In this document: positions 1 through 7,664 of the stretch, piece after piece
Layout of the letters: each line of letters begins with the position of its first letter
Numbering within the stretch: position 1 is the first letter of the stretch
Assembly (NCBI RefSeq): GCF_022489065.1
Contig: NZ_JAKVTW010000001.1
Location: forward strand, 124,001-188,000
Source of the DNA: Vreelandella neptunia
GTDB taxonomy: Bacteria; Pseudomonadota; Gammaproteobacteria; Pseudomonadales; Halomonadaceae
Direction: 5' to 3'
Length of the DNA: 64,000 bases
Position numbers and translations under genes: made by a program
Notes under the pieces: model-generated
The model's input: only the letters and a program-made list of their open reading frames with translations
What the model was told of the DNA's origin: nothing
Database searches by the model: none

Positions 1-1720
1 TGATGGCCATGATTTCGGCTTCAAACGTATCCTGGTTCTGCGCGGCGGGCGTTAGGTAGCGCACGTAGAGCCAATCTTTTACATCGCGCTCGGCCATACG
101 ATTCAGACGGCGACGCTCCGTCAGCTGCTCGGTGAGCTGCTGGGTGGCTTCAGCGGGTGCCTGTTCACCTTTCAGTACGCGCTTGATCAGGCGGTGGTTG
201 ACCATATCGCCATACTTACGAATCGGCGAGGTCCAGGTGGCGTAGGCAGCCAGACCCAAACCAAAGTGCGGGCCAGGCTGTGCCGACATCATGGTGAAGC
301 CCTGGAAACGGCGCAGGCGCGCATCCAGCCAAGCGTCGTCGCGGCTTTCCAGCGCACGCTTCAGCTCGGTGTAGCGAGCAAGCTCGGTCAGTGCTTCGCG
401 TTCGACCACGATCTCCTGACCTGCCAGGAACTCCTGGGCAGCTTCGGCTTTCTCAGGCTCGAACGCGCGATGCACGTTAAAGATACCGTGGCCGATATGC
501 TGGGCCAGGAAGTCCGCGCAACAGGCGTTAGCCACAATCATCGACTCTTCGATCATACGGTTGGCAATGCGGCGCTCTTCGGTGCGCACGGCCAATACGT
601 TGCCAGCGGGATCGAGATCAAACACGTAGTCTGGGCGGTCTTTAAACACCAGTGCGTGTTCGTTGCGCCAAGCGGTACGGGCTTCGGTCAAATCACGCAG
701 CGCGGTGAGCTGCTCGGCAATATCATCTGCTGGCGCCCAATCGCCTTGGCCTTCGATCCAGTCGGAGACATTGTCGTAAACGAGCTTGGCGTGGGATTTA
801 ACGTTCGCCGCAAAAAAGCGGTACTCGCCCAGGCTGCCGTCGGCATTGATATCCAGCGTGCAGGCCAGCGCGGGGCGCTCTTTATTTTCCCACAGCGAGC
901 AGAGATCATCCGCTAGCTGCTCTGGCAGCATAGTGACGTTCTGACCGGGCAGGTAAACGGTAAAGGCGCGAGTGCGGGCTTCTAAATCCGCCGCATGGCC
1001 CTCTTCCACATAGGCCGTGGGGTCGGCAATCGCGACACTTAACTGCCAGCCGCCTTCCGCGCGAGGTGCGATGTGCAGCGCATCATCCATATCGCGGGTC
1101 TTCTCACCATCGATGGTGAAGAAAGGCGTGGCGGTTAAATCTTCGCGCGTCAGGCCTTCATCCATCAGCGGCCAATCGGTACTCGCATCGGGGCACTCTT
1201 GCTCCAGCGCATGGCGGGCAAGCGTGACGCGCCACGGCACTGCCGGATCATCGCTTTTAGCGACCAGTTCATCAATCTGGGCAAAGAAAGCGCGGTCATC
1301 GGCTTTTAGCGGATGACGCACCAAGCGCGCAACGACCCAATCGCCGTCAGCAATGCTGTCTTCATCAAGGTTGTTTTTAATCCGCGCCTTGATAACGTTT
1401 TTAATCGACGGATGGTCGGGCACCACGGCCAGACGTCCTTCGCGCTTCTGCACGCGGGCGACAAATCGATCAAGCCCAGCTTCAATCAGCTTTTCCGGCT
1501 CAATGGATTTTTTGTCACCGTTCTCGTGAATCACGCCTTCCACGCGATCACCGTGAATCACCTGCTTCATGGCGGGTGGTGGCACGAAATAGGATTCACC
1601 GTCGTCGGTTTCGAGAAATCCGAAACCCTTGTCGGTGGCTTTGATCACCCCTTCAGCACGGGGGGTGGTTTGACGAATCTGTTGCTTGAGCTGGGCAAGC
1701 ATGGAGTTATTCTGAAGCAT
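1..1720 (-). CDS. rnb: Exoribonuclease II (RNase II), 3' end outside window
   Basis: Processive 3'-to-5' hydrolytic exoribonuclease of the RNB family, acting on unstructured mRNA in the cytoplasm. Reading the minus strand from 1720 gives MLQNNSMLAQLKQQ, which matches the E. coli RNase II start (MFQDNPLLAQLKQ) and decides the start over the internal Met at 1702. Next come a cold-shock-like segment (GVIKATDKGFGFLETDDGE), then the RNB catalytic core with the metal-binding acidic cluster in DGEKTRDMDDALHI, and later the conserved TSPIRKYGDMVNHR block. About 573 codons are in the window. The E. coli enzyme has 644 residues, so roughly 70 C-terminal residues (the S1 domain) are missing at the left edge. 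RNase R is the alternative, but it is longer and has extra N- and C-terminal regions, and the N-terminus here is RNase II-like. Confidence 0.93.
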   Translation of the reverse strand, partial: MLQNNSMLAQLKQQIRQTTPRAEGVIKATDKGFGFLETDDGESYFVPPPAMKQVIHGDRVEGVIHENGDKKSIEPEKLIEAGLDRFVARVQKREGRLAVVPDHPSIKNVIKARIKNNLDEDSIADGDWVVARLVRHPLKADDRAFFAQIDELVAKSDDPAVPWRVTLARHALEQECPDASTDWPLMDEGLTREDLTATPFFTIDGEKTRDMDDALHIAPRAEGGWQLSVAIADPTAYVEEGHAADLEARTRAFTVYLPGQNVTMLPEQLADDLCSLWENKERPALACTLDINADGSLGEYRFFAANVKSHAKLVYDNVSDWIEGQGDWAPADDIAEQLTALRDLTEARTAWRNEHALVFKDRPDYVFDLDPAGNVLAVRTEERRIANRMIEESMIVANACCADFLAQHIGHGIFNVHRAFEPEKAEAAQEFLAGQEIVVEREALTELARYTELKRALESRDDAWLDARLRRFQGFTMMSAQPGPHFGLGLAAYATWTSPIRKYGDMVNHRLIKRVLKGEQAPAEATQQLTEQLTERRRLNRMAERDVKDWLYVRYLTPAAQNQDTFEAEIMAI

Positions 1721-1893
1721 GAGCTCAATCAGTTGGCGAGAGTTAGGGTGCCACTATACGGATTCCCGCTTGCCACGCCAATTGCCGCCGAGTGAAGTCG
1801 GCCCGGATGTTCGCTTGGGTGACGGCGCGTCAAAGGCTTACATGCGTTTAGGGGAATCGGTTAAGCTAAACGCCCATGCCGATGGAGCGCACT

Positions 1894-2691
1894 ATGACAC
1901 CCCGCCTGATTGTTTCTGACCTGGATGGAACCCTACTAGGAAGCGACCACACCCTGCACGAAAGCACGGTTGAAGTGCTGCGGGCGCTGGTGAAGCAAGG
2001 CCACCACGTCGCGCTTGCTTCGGGGCGTCACTATCACGATATGAAGGTATTTCGTGATCAGTTGGACATTCCCGCGCACCTGATCAGTACCAACGGCGCC
2101 TATGTGCACGACCCACAAGGCACCTTATTGGCCGCGACCCATGTCGAACCTGAATATGCACAAACGCTGATTAATCTCCCGCGCCCGCCTCAGGTGCGCT
2201 TGAACCTCTACCATGAAAGCGGCTGGCATATTGATGCCGAAGCCCCACATCTATTATCACTTCATGCTTCTACCGGTTTTGGCTATGAAGTCGTGCCGCC
2301 CGCGCAAATGGACACTAACGGTGTAGGCAAGGTGCTCTATCTAGGCGATCCAGGTGCTCTGAAACAGCTGGAAGCCCAGGCGCAAGAGGCCCACGGCGAC
2401 AACCTGCATATTACTTACTCCACGATTGATTCTCTGGAAATCATGGCCGGTGGGGTCAACAAAGGCGTGGCGCTGTCATCACTGCTGGAACGGTTGGGCT
2501 TAACGCCTGCAGATTGCCTAGCGTTTGGCGATAATCTTAATGATACCGAAATGCTCGATTTAGCAGGGGAAGCCCAGGTAATGGGCAACGCCCATCCGGA
2601 GCTATTCGACCGTATAAAGGACGCCGAACGCATTGGCCACCATGGTGAGGCTGCCGTTGCCGTATGGCTGAAAAAGCGCTTTGGGCTGTAG
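1894..2691 (+). CDS. Cof-type HAD-IIB sugar-phosphate phosphatase
   Basis: Haloacid dehalogenase superfamily hydrolase of the Cof/YbiV type, which removes phosphate from small phosphorylated metabolites. Motif I is at the very N-terminus (VSDLDGTLLGSD, with the nucleophile and acid Asp pair). A motif II-like region reads ALASGR, the invariant Lys is in GGVNKGVALS, and motif III/IV is FGDNLNDTEML near the C-terminus. The large insert between motifs I and III is the C2 cap of subclass IIB. An upstream in-frame ATG at 1876 exists, but GGAG at 1884-1887 sits 7 bases before the ATG at 1894, and motif I then falls at the usual position. It is transcribed divergently from rnb. The substrate cannot be told from sequence. 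Confidence 0.9.
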   Translation: MTPRLIVSDLDGTLLGSDHTLHESTVEVLRALVKQGHHVALASGRHYHDMKVFRDQLDIPAHLISTNGAYVHDPQGTLLAATHVEPEYAQTLINLPRPPQVRLNLYHESGWHIDAEAPHLLSLHASTGFGYEVVPPAQMDTNGVGKVLYLGDPGALKQLEAQAQEAHGDNLHITYSTIDSLEIMAGGVNKGVALSSLLERLGLTPADCLAFGDNLNDTEMLDLAGEAQVMGNAHPELFDRIKDAERIGHHGEAAVAVWLKKRFGL

Positions 2692-2717
2692 GATTATGTA
2701 TTAATTGGGGCTTTTAA

Positions 2718-3020
2718 TTTCGTCACTTACAGCGACTTGGGGCAGAGGTCAACCTGAAGCAGCTCAATAGTTTGGTGGAGGATAAAGATATGTTGGCAGA
2801 GAACTTAGAGAACTTGGTCAAAAAAGAGCGTTTGGAAGGACGGCAAGAAGGCCGACAAGAAGAAGCCCAGCGCATTCTGCGCAAGCAGCTTGGCTTCAAA
2901 TTTGGCGAGCTGCCTGTTTGGGCAGAACAGCGTTTGGGACAAGCAACGCCTGAACAGCTGGAGGAGTGGTCGGCTGCTATCTTGACCGCTAACTCCCTTG
3001 ATGAGCTGTTCAAAGACTGA
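2718..3020 (+). pseudogene. C-terminal remnant of an Rpn/YhgA-type PD-(D/E)XK nuclease (transposase-like family)
   Basis: An open frame begins directly after a stop at 2715-2717 and reads FRHLQRLGAEVNLKQLNSL..., then a charged coiled segment (ERLEGRQEGRQEEAQRIL), then a QLGFKFGELPVWAEQRL tail. The GRQEG run plus this tail is typical of the C-terminus of Rpn/YhgA recombination-promoting nucleases with a DUF4351-like end. The catalytic PD-(D/E)XK domain of about 200 residues is absent: upstream DNA is only 26 bases from the cof stop. A GGAGG at 2776-2780 lies 8 bases before the ATG at 2790, so a 76-residue peptide could still be made. I read it as a decayed mobile-type gene rather than a functional protein. 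Confidence 0.6.
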
Positions 3021-3119
3021 CGTTACGCTTTATTTATTCGCTGGTGGTTTTAGCCAATCAAGCAATTTCAGGAAATGACTGATTAATACCACCGACGCCA
3101 CTAAGAACCAACACTCTTC

Positions 3120-4112
3120 CTAACGTTCTTCCGAGTCTTTTTGCTCAAGGCTACGCAGCGCCATCTTTAGCAGGCTCATGCCTTCTTCTTCGTTTTCAAG
3201 CACTGCTCTGATGTCGATGCTGCGCAACACACCCCCATTCTCATCGCCCTCTACGACGAAAAAACTTTCCAGCGATGCTTTTACTCCATTCGTATAGGCG
3301 GGTAATTCAGAGAGGTTCCTATTATCTGCTTGAGCTAGCTTGTTTTCTTCGGGAGCCACCGATACACCGCGCCAGGCTCTTTCTGCCTCCGTCATTCCAG
3401 AGATCAATTTAGCGTCGACCTGCCTAGCCATGCGAGTCAGGCCCCCCCCGTAGTCACCTTCCGCAGCATATGTGTCGCTGTACAATTCATACGCCTGGTT
3501 TCTGAAGTGAGTATCGTTTTCCGTCATCTGCAGAAACGACAAATAGCGCTCCGCCGCGGTAAAGTCTCCAGAGTCATCGAAGGCGATTTTGGAGAGCGAG
3601 TGCCTATCCAGTTCGGCGAAAGGGTTTTCGGAGGATGCCTGGGGGAACGGCTCGTCGCTATTATAAAATTTAGACATCAGGTGGTTGGCCGCCTGCTCGG
3701 CAATAGAAAGCCGATTTTTGTCGAAGCTGTTCGGGCGCTCCAGCAGTATCTCCGCTACCTTACCCACTTCCTGCCCGACCATTTCCTGAAGCTGTTCATG
3801 CATTTTTTCTAGAAAACCGTCAAATGCGGCGGGAGAGACGGTTGCCGCGCCTTCCTCCTTCAAGAGTATCTTTGACATCTCCATCGCCATGGAAGAGAGG
3901 TTGACCACGGCGCTTTTTTCTTCGCTCTTGGTCAGGGAATGGCTACTGGCTATTCTGGATGAGCCCTCTATCAGAGGAGAATCGCCAGCCTGAAATCCAT
4001 AATAATTTGGTGAATTGATATGGCTGGCGCTCATGGTGCCGCGCCCTAGCACTTTTTCGTTATAATGATTATTGGTGTTCAAAAGGCTAAAGGCATAAGA
4101 GTGTGTTTTCAC
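3120..4112 (-). CDS. Uncharacterised protein, paralogue of the upstream gene (DDSGxFTxxER family)
   Basis: Not recognised. 330 residues with no signal peptide or membrane segment. The start is GTG at 4112, preceded by GGAG with a 7-base gap. The first 60 residues are Asn/Ser-rich and look disordered. Residues about 65-150 are helical and charged (EKMHEQLQEMVGQEVGKVAEIL). Then comes NPFAEL at 163-168 and AFDDSGDFTAAERY at 177-190, which matches the protein encoded at 4254-5039 in motif order and spacing. The two genes are tandem and 141 bases apart in the same direction, suggesting ancient duplication with strong divergence. No catalytic motif is visible. The DDSGxFTxxE string resembles an EF-hand loop lacking its first acidic residue. 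It may share the sigma-28-type promoter of its neighbour. Confidence 0.75.
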   Translation of the reverse strand: MKTHSYAFSLLNTNNHYNEKVLGRGTMSASHINSPNYYGFQAGDSPLIEGSSRIASSHSLTKSEEKSAVVNLSSMAMEMSKILLKEEGAATVSPAAFDGFLEKMHEQLQEMVGQEVGKVAEILLERPNSFDKNRLSIAEQAANHLMSKFYNSDEPFPQASSENPFAELDRHSLSKIAFDDSGDFTAAERYLSFLQMTENDTHFRNQAYELYSDTYAAEGDYGGGLTRMARQVDAKLISGMTEAERAWRGVSVAPEENKLAQADNRNLSELPAYTNGVKASLESFFVVEGDENGGVLRSIDIRAVLENEEEGMSLLKMALRSLEQKDSEER

Positions 4113-4253
4113 GACTTGTCTCCGCTTATAAATTGACGAATAGTGCCCTTGGCTTTACCGGGTCGAGGACAGTCAATGATAAGTAGACCGTAAAGGTTGC
4201 GGTGTATTGCTAAGGCTCGGACCATTGCTTGTTACTTAGTTGGTCTGTAGTGG

Positions 4254-5039
4254 TCAACTAACCGATGAGTTAGCAAAGCGTTTGCTAAGATTGGAGAAGT
4301 CGTCACTTGACATCAGTATGTCAAAAATATCTTCAGGGGCCCCTTTGCCTTCAGCGCGGTGGGTCATAAAGTTGAAGTCCATCTCGATTAGGTGCTCAAG
4401 GCGCGGCGCATAAAAATCAGGATATTGCGCCTGCATAATAGGGGGCAGCTCGTTGTAATTACCCAGCACTTCTTTGAAAAATTCGGTCATCTTGCCAGTT
4501 TGTTCATACTCCAATTTACCTCGAGCTATAACTGCTGCCCTCCTTACTGTTTCCTGATCGTATTCTTCTGCCCAAGCTGCGCGGCGCTCATTGGCCGTAA
4601 ACGTGCCACTATCATCATAAATAATCAGAGCGAGTTGGTCTTGAGATAGGCCACTGAAAGGGTTGCTGCCCCTGCCATTAACAAAGGAGGTGGCCTGTTT
4701 AGCCCGCTCCAATAGTTCTGGGTCATCGGTGTTGGGCACTTCGGCGTCGTATCGAGCTCGGTTGTTGTGGTAGCCCTGGCCGGTAATCTGGCTGAGCAGT
4801 GCATCGGCTTTTTGCCCTAACGCTTTACGATCCAGGCTGGCATCACGCTCTTCGGCACGCAGGGCGCTGTCACTTAACTGCTGGGCCAGGGTAGACAGTT
4901 GGCTGGATGGCTTCGATGAACCAGAGGTAGGCGTTGTGCTTTCGCCTTGTTCGGCTCCCTTGGTTGATACGTCCTGGGTGCGGCTGCCAGCAGTCGTTTG
5001 CGACGTCGCCGGGGTGGATGAACCAATACCGATTGTCAT
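4254..5039 (-). CDS. Uncharacterised protein with Ser/Thr-rich N-terminus (DDSGxFTxxER family)
   Basis: Not recognised. 261 residues, with ATG at 5039 preceded by a near-perfect Shine-Dalgarno (AAGGAGGT, 6-base gap), so it should be well translated. Residues 1-50 are rich in Ser, Thr, Gly and Gln and are probably disordered, with no cleavable signal or lipobox. Residues 50-90 form a charged helical region. NPFSGL is at 126-131 and IIYDDSGTFTANERRAA at 139-155. The C-terminal 100 residues are helical and acidic. The NPF/DDSG/ER block is shared with the gene at 3120-4112. A promoter matching the flagellar sigma-28 consensus lies 95 bases upstream. The disordered polar N-terminus and that promoter make a motility-linked, possibly flagellar-exported, protein a reasonable guess, but nothing shows its activity. 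Confidence 0.8.
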   Translation of the reverse strand: MTIGIGSSTPATSQTTAGSRTQDVSTKGAEQGESTTPTSGSSKPSSQLSTLAQQLSDSALRAEERDASLDRKALGQKADALLSQITGQGYHNNRARYDAEVPNTDDPELLERAKQATSFVNGRGSNPFSGLSQDQLALIIYDDSGTFTANERRAAWAEEYDQETVRRAAVIARGKLEYEQTGKMTEFFKEVLGNYNELPPIMQAQYPDFYAPRLEHLIEMDFNFMTHRAEGKGAPEDIFDILMSSDDFSNLSKRFANSSVS

Positions 5040-5133
5040 TGCAATACCTCCTTGTGGCTTTGCTTAATCGCCATCAATATGTGGCCGATGATAGTGACGA
5101 AAGCGCTGATTATTGCTCTATATCTACATTATT

Positions 5134-5160
5134 AATCGGCTAAGCAAACAAAAGCATTAA
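5134..5160 (-). promoter_or_regulatory. Candidate sigma-28 (FliA) promoter
   Basis: On the minus strand, TAATGCTT (5160-5153) is followed by exactly 11 bases and then GCCGATTA (5141-5134). The FliA consensus is TAAAGTTT-N11-GCCGATAA, so this matches 6 of 8 and 7 of 8 positions with exact spacing. The predicted start near 5127 leaves a leader of about 88 bases before the ATG at 5039. The surrounding 5100-5220 stretch is AT-rich compared with its neighbours. Confidence 0.55.
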
Positions 5161-5319
5161 GTAAATATTGTATTTTTTTGTTAGCATTCTTATTAATACA
5201 CAGAAAAAGCGTAGCCACAGGTGATTTCATCATTAGTCGAAGGGGGGTTGAGATGCACAGTTCCCTAGACCATCATCAAAGCCCAATAACGACAATAGCG
5301 TAGGGCTGAACCCGCTGCG

Positions 5320-6045
5320 ATGACGACAACCCCCGCTACCTTGATTGTGGTCGACGATGACCCGGAAATTTGTGAACTGCTCGCTGACTACCTGGGGCGG
5401 CACGGTTACCGGGTATTTACGGCGGATGGCGCCCAAGCGCTGCATTCGCTGCGTGCCGAACATACCCCAGACTTGCTGATAGTCGATTTAATGCTACCTG
5501 GTGACGACGGCTTTACCATCTGCCGCGACGTTAGAAAGCATAGCGATGTGCCGATAATCATGCTCACCGCCAGTGCCGATGAGACCGACCGCATTCTGGG
5601 TCTGGAGCTGGGGGCTGATGACTACTTGGGCAAGCCGTTTAATCCCCGCGAATTGCTGGCGCGCATCAAAGCGGTACTGCGACGCACCCGCTGTACTCCG
5701 CCAGAGTTGCCTGCGGGGCAGGCGCGCTGGGTCAGTTTTGGTAATTGGCAACTCGACCGTATGACCCGCGAGCTGATTGACCTGCAGGGCGAGCGCGCCG
5801 CGCTTTCAGGGGCTGATTTTCAGCTATTGCAGGTGTTTTTAGAGCATCCGGCGAAGGTTCTCACTCGGGATGATCTTTACGCGCTTACCCGTGGGCGGGA
5901 CGCGCCGCCGCTTGATCGCTCCATTGATGTCCACGTTTGCCGCCTGCGTCAACGGCTGGGTGAAGATGCCCAGCACTCGCAGCTGATTCGCACGGTGCGT
6001 GGCGCAGGCTATGTGTTAACCGCCCAGGTAGATGCATTAACGTGA
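5320..6045 (+). CDS. OmpR-family response regulator, GltR-like
   Basis: DNA-binding response regulator. The receiver domain (residues 6-120) has the acidic pair in VVDDDPE, phospho-acceptor D56 (LIVDLMLPG), T83 (MLTAS) and K105 (GKPFNP). The C-terminal winged-helix domain (about 135-235) ends in the usual RTVRGAGYVL. It overlaps the following sensor kinase gene by 4 bases (ATGA-type arrangement), so the two are co-translated. The pair sits directly upstream of a glucose-type ABC importer. In Pseudomonas, GltR/GtrS control glucose uptake genes, and by context this is probably the same role. The binding site and inducer are not shown by the sequence. The Shine-Dalgarno before ATG 5320 is weak. 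Confidence 0.9.
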   Translation: MTTTPATLIVVDDDPEICELLADYLGRHGYRVFTADGAQALHSLRAEHTPDLLIVDLMLPGDDGFTICRDVRKHSDVPIIMLTASADETDRILGLELGADDYLGKPFNPRELLARIKAVLRRTRCTPPELPAGQARWVSFGNWQLDRMTRELIDLQGERAALSGADFQLLQVFLEHPAKVLTRDDLYALTRGRDAPPLDRSIDVHVCRLRQRLGEDAQHSQLIRTVRGAGYVLTAQVDALT

Positions 6046-7553
6046 AACAAGTGGGGTGGGCCGAGACCAGGCGGCTTTTATCCAGACGAGTATCCCGCTG
6101 GTTGCCGCCGTCGCTGCGCGGGCGCTTTGTGATCATCATGATCGCTGGGGTGCTGGCCGCCCAAGGGGCCAGCTACGCGATCTGGACTTCCCAGGTGCGC
6201 TCCAGCCATTTGGCGCAGTTGGATGAACTGTCCACTAACATGGCGTTTAGCATCGCCTCCACCATGAAGTTTTTCCGCTCGCTGCCTGTGGACTACCGTC
6301 ATATCGTGCTCGATCAGCTGCGTAATATGGGTGGCACGCGCTTTTTTGTTAGCGTTAACGAGCGCAGGCTCACCATCGACGATATCGGTTCGGGCCCGGA
6401 GAAAGAGGTAGTGGTGAACAACGTGCGCTCGGTGCTCACCCAGCAGCTCAATATTGATGATGTGATTGTCGAGTTCTCCCGCCCGGAAAACCTGCGAGTG
6501 CTGAATAATGAAGTGTTGCTCTATGATCTGCCGCCGCGCTGGGGGCAGCACAGCCTGCTGATGGAACCGCTTTCGCCGCCGATTCTGGTCGTTCAATTGG
6601 AGCTTGCCCCAGGCACCTGGCTGTATGTCGCCACATTGCTAGGCGTACCGGATATTTTCAGCGGCTATCGCTGGCTCTCTGAAGAGCGCTTGCTGGTCGG
6701 GCTACTGGTGCTACTAAGCGTGCTGGCGCTCTCGCTTTTGGGCATCACCAGCGTGACCCGACCACTGGCTCGGCTTTCACGGGCAGCGAATCAGTTGGGT
6801 GATGACTTGGATATGCCGCCTCTCAAAGAGAGCGGCCCCAAAGAGGTTGCCGCCACCGCCGCGGCGTTCAATCGTATGCAGCGGCGTATTCGCGAGCAGA
6901 TTGAGGAGCGCGAGCGGCTGTTTTCGGCGATTTCCCATGATTTAAAGACGCCGTTAACTCGGATGCGCCTGCGCGCCGAGATGCTTGATGATGACTATCA
7001 GCGTGAGCGTTTTTGCGCTTCATTGGATGAGCTGGATAGCCTCGTTAAAGGCGCTTTGGCCTCGGTAAAAGGCTTGGATCTGCACGAAGAGCCCGCATCG
7101 GTTGATCTTACGCACATGGTCGAAGAGCTAGCAGAAGAGCTTAGCCTTCAGGGCGGTAAGATCAGTATCGAGATTAAAAACGGCCACGCTATTGCACCGC
7201 TGATTGCCAAACCGCTGGCGCTTAAACGCTGCCTGGCAAACCTGCTTGAGAATGCCGTGTTCTATGGTAAGCAGGCCGAGGTAGCGCTCGTTGATCACGG
7301 TAACGCGGTCACTCTGCACATTCGCGATCACGGTCCCGGTATTCCCGAAGAGCAGCTGGGGCGGGTGTTTTCGCCGTTTGTGCGCTTGGAACCCTCGCGC
7401 AGCCGACATACTGGCGGTAGTGGCCTCGGGCTGGGTATTGCTCGACATATTGCTCGCGCCCACGGCGGCGATATTCAGCTTGCCAATGATCCAGAAAAAG
7501 GGCTTGTAGTAATGCTCACGTTACCCCGCCAGAAAACTATTACAGGCTTGTAA
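6042..7553 (+). CDS. Sensor histidine kinase, GtrS-like
   Basis: Inner-membrane sensor kinase, 503 residues. A first transmembrane helix spans about residues 29-48, followed by a periplasmic sensor region of some 160 residues, a second helix at about 217-237, and a HAMP segment (TSVTRPLARLSRAANQLG). The dimerisation/phospho-acceptor box is FSAISHDLKTPLTRMR with H299. The ATPase domain has the N box LLENAVFYG (N404), the G1 box RDHGPGIPEEQ and the G2 box GGSGLGLGIA. All catalytic elements look intact. The gene overlaps the response-regulator gene by 4 bases and is followed by the sugar ABC operon, so it likely senses the imported sugar or a periplasmic product of it, as GtrS does for ketogluconate in Pseudomonas (inference). 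Confidence 0.9.
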   Translation: MKQVGWAETRRLLSRRVSRWLPPSLRGRFVIIMIAGVLAAQGASYAIWTSQVRSSHLAQLDELSTNMAFSIASTMKFFRSLPVDYRHIVLDQLRNMGGTRFFVSVNERRLTIDDIGSGPEKEVVVNNVRSVLTQQLNIDDVIVEFSRPENLRVLNNEVLLYDLPPRWGQHSLLMEPLSPPILVVQLELAPGTWLYVATLLGVPDIFSGYRWLSEERLLVGLLVLLSVLALSLLGITSVTRPLARLSRAANQLGDDLDMPPLKESGPKEVAATAAAFNRMQRRIREQIEERERLFSAISHDLKTPLTRMRLRAEMLDDDYQRERFCASLDELDSLVKGALASVKGLDLHEEPASVDLTHMVEELAEELSLQGGKISIEIKNGHAIAPLIAKPLALKRCLANLLENAVFYGKQAEVALVDHGNAVTLHIRDHGPGIPEEQLGRVFSPFVRLEPSRSRHTGGSGLGLGIARHIARAHGGDIQLANDPEKGLVVMLTLPRQKTITGL

Positions 7554-7640
7554 TAAAACCCCAACACTATGCAGTACTCGGTAACTCCCGTTGTGGCCTA
7601 ACTTAGCCTACTCTCCCAGAGGTCGAACGTCCGAGAGGAC

Positions 7641-7664
7641 AATAACAATATAAGGAGTTACTCC
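7641..7664 (+). promoter_or_regulatory. gtsA leader: A-rich CA-type motif plus masked Shine-Dalgarno
   Basis: AATAACAA at 7641-7648 fits the AANAANAA motif bound by Hfq with Crc in pseudomonads, and it lies immediately before the Shine-Dalgarno (TAAGGAG, 7651-7657). The Shine-Dalgarno is itself part of GGAG-TTA-CTCC (7654-7664), a 4-bp hairpin ending at the start codon. Both features point to control of gtsA translation. The role is inferred. Confidence 0.4.

Noticed and set aside
194-1795. Several plus-strand frames in the first 1.8 kb
   Set aside because: They oppose RNase II, whose N-terminus and catalytic motifs read cleanly on the minus strand.
4113-4253. Possible second sigma-28 promoter in front of the downstream paralogue
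   Set aside because: TAAA occurs, but no GCCGATAA-like -10 follows at the right distance, and no clear sigma-70 pair either. Read-through from the upstream promoter is simpler.
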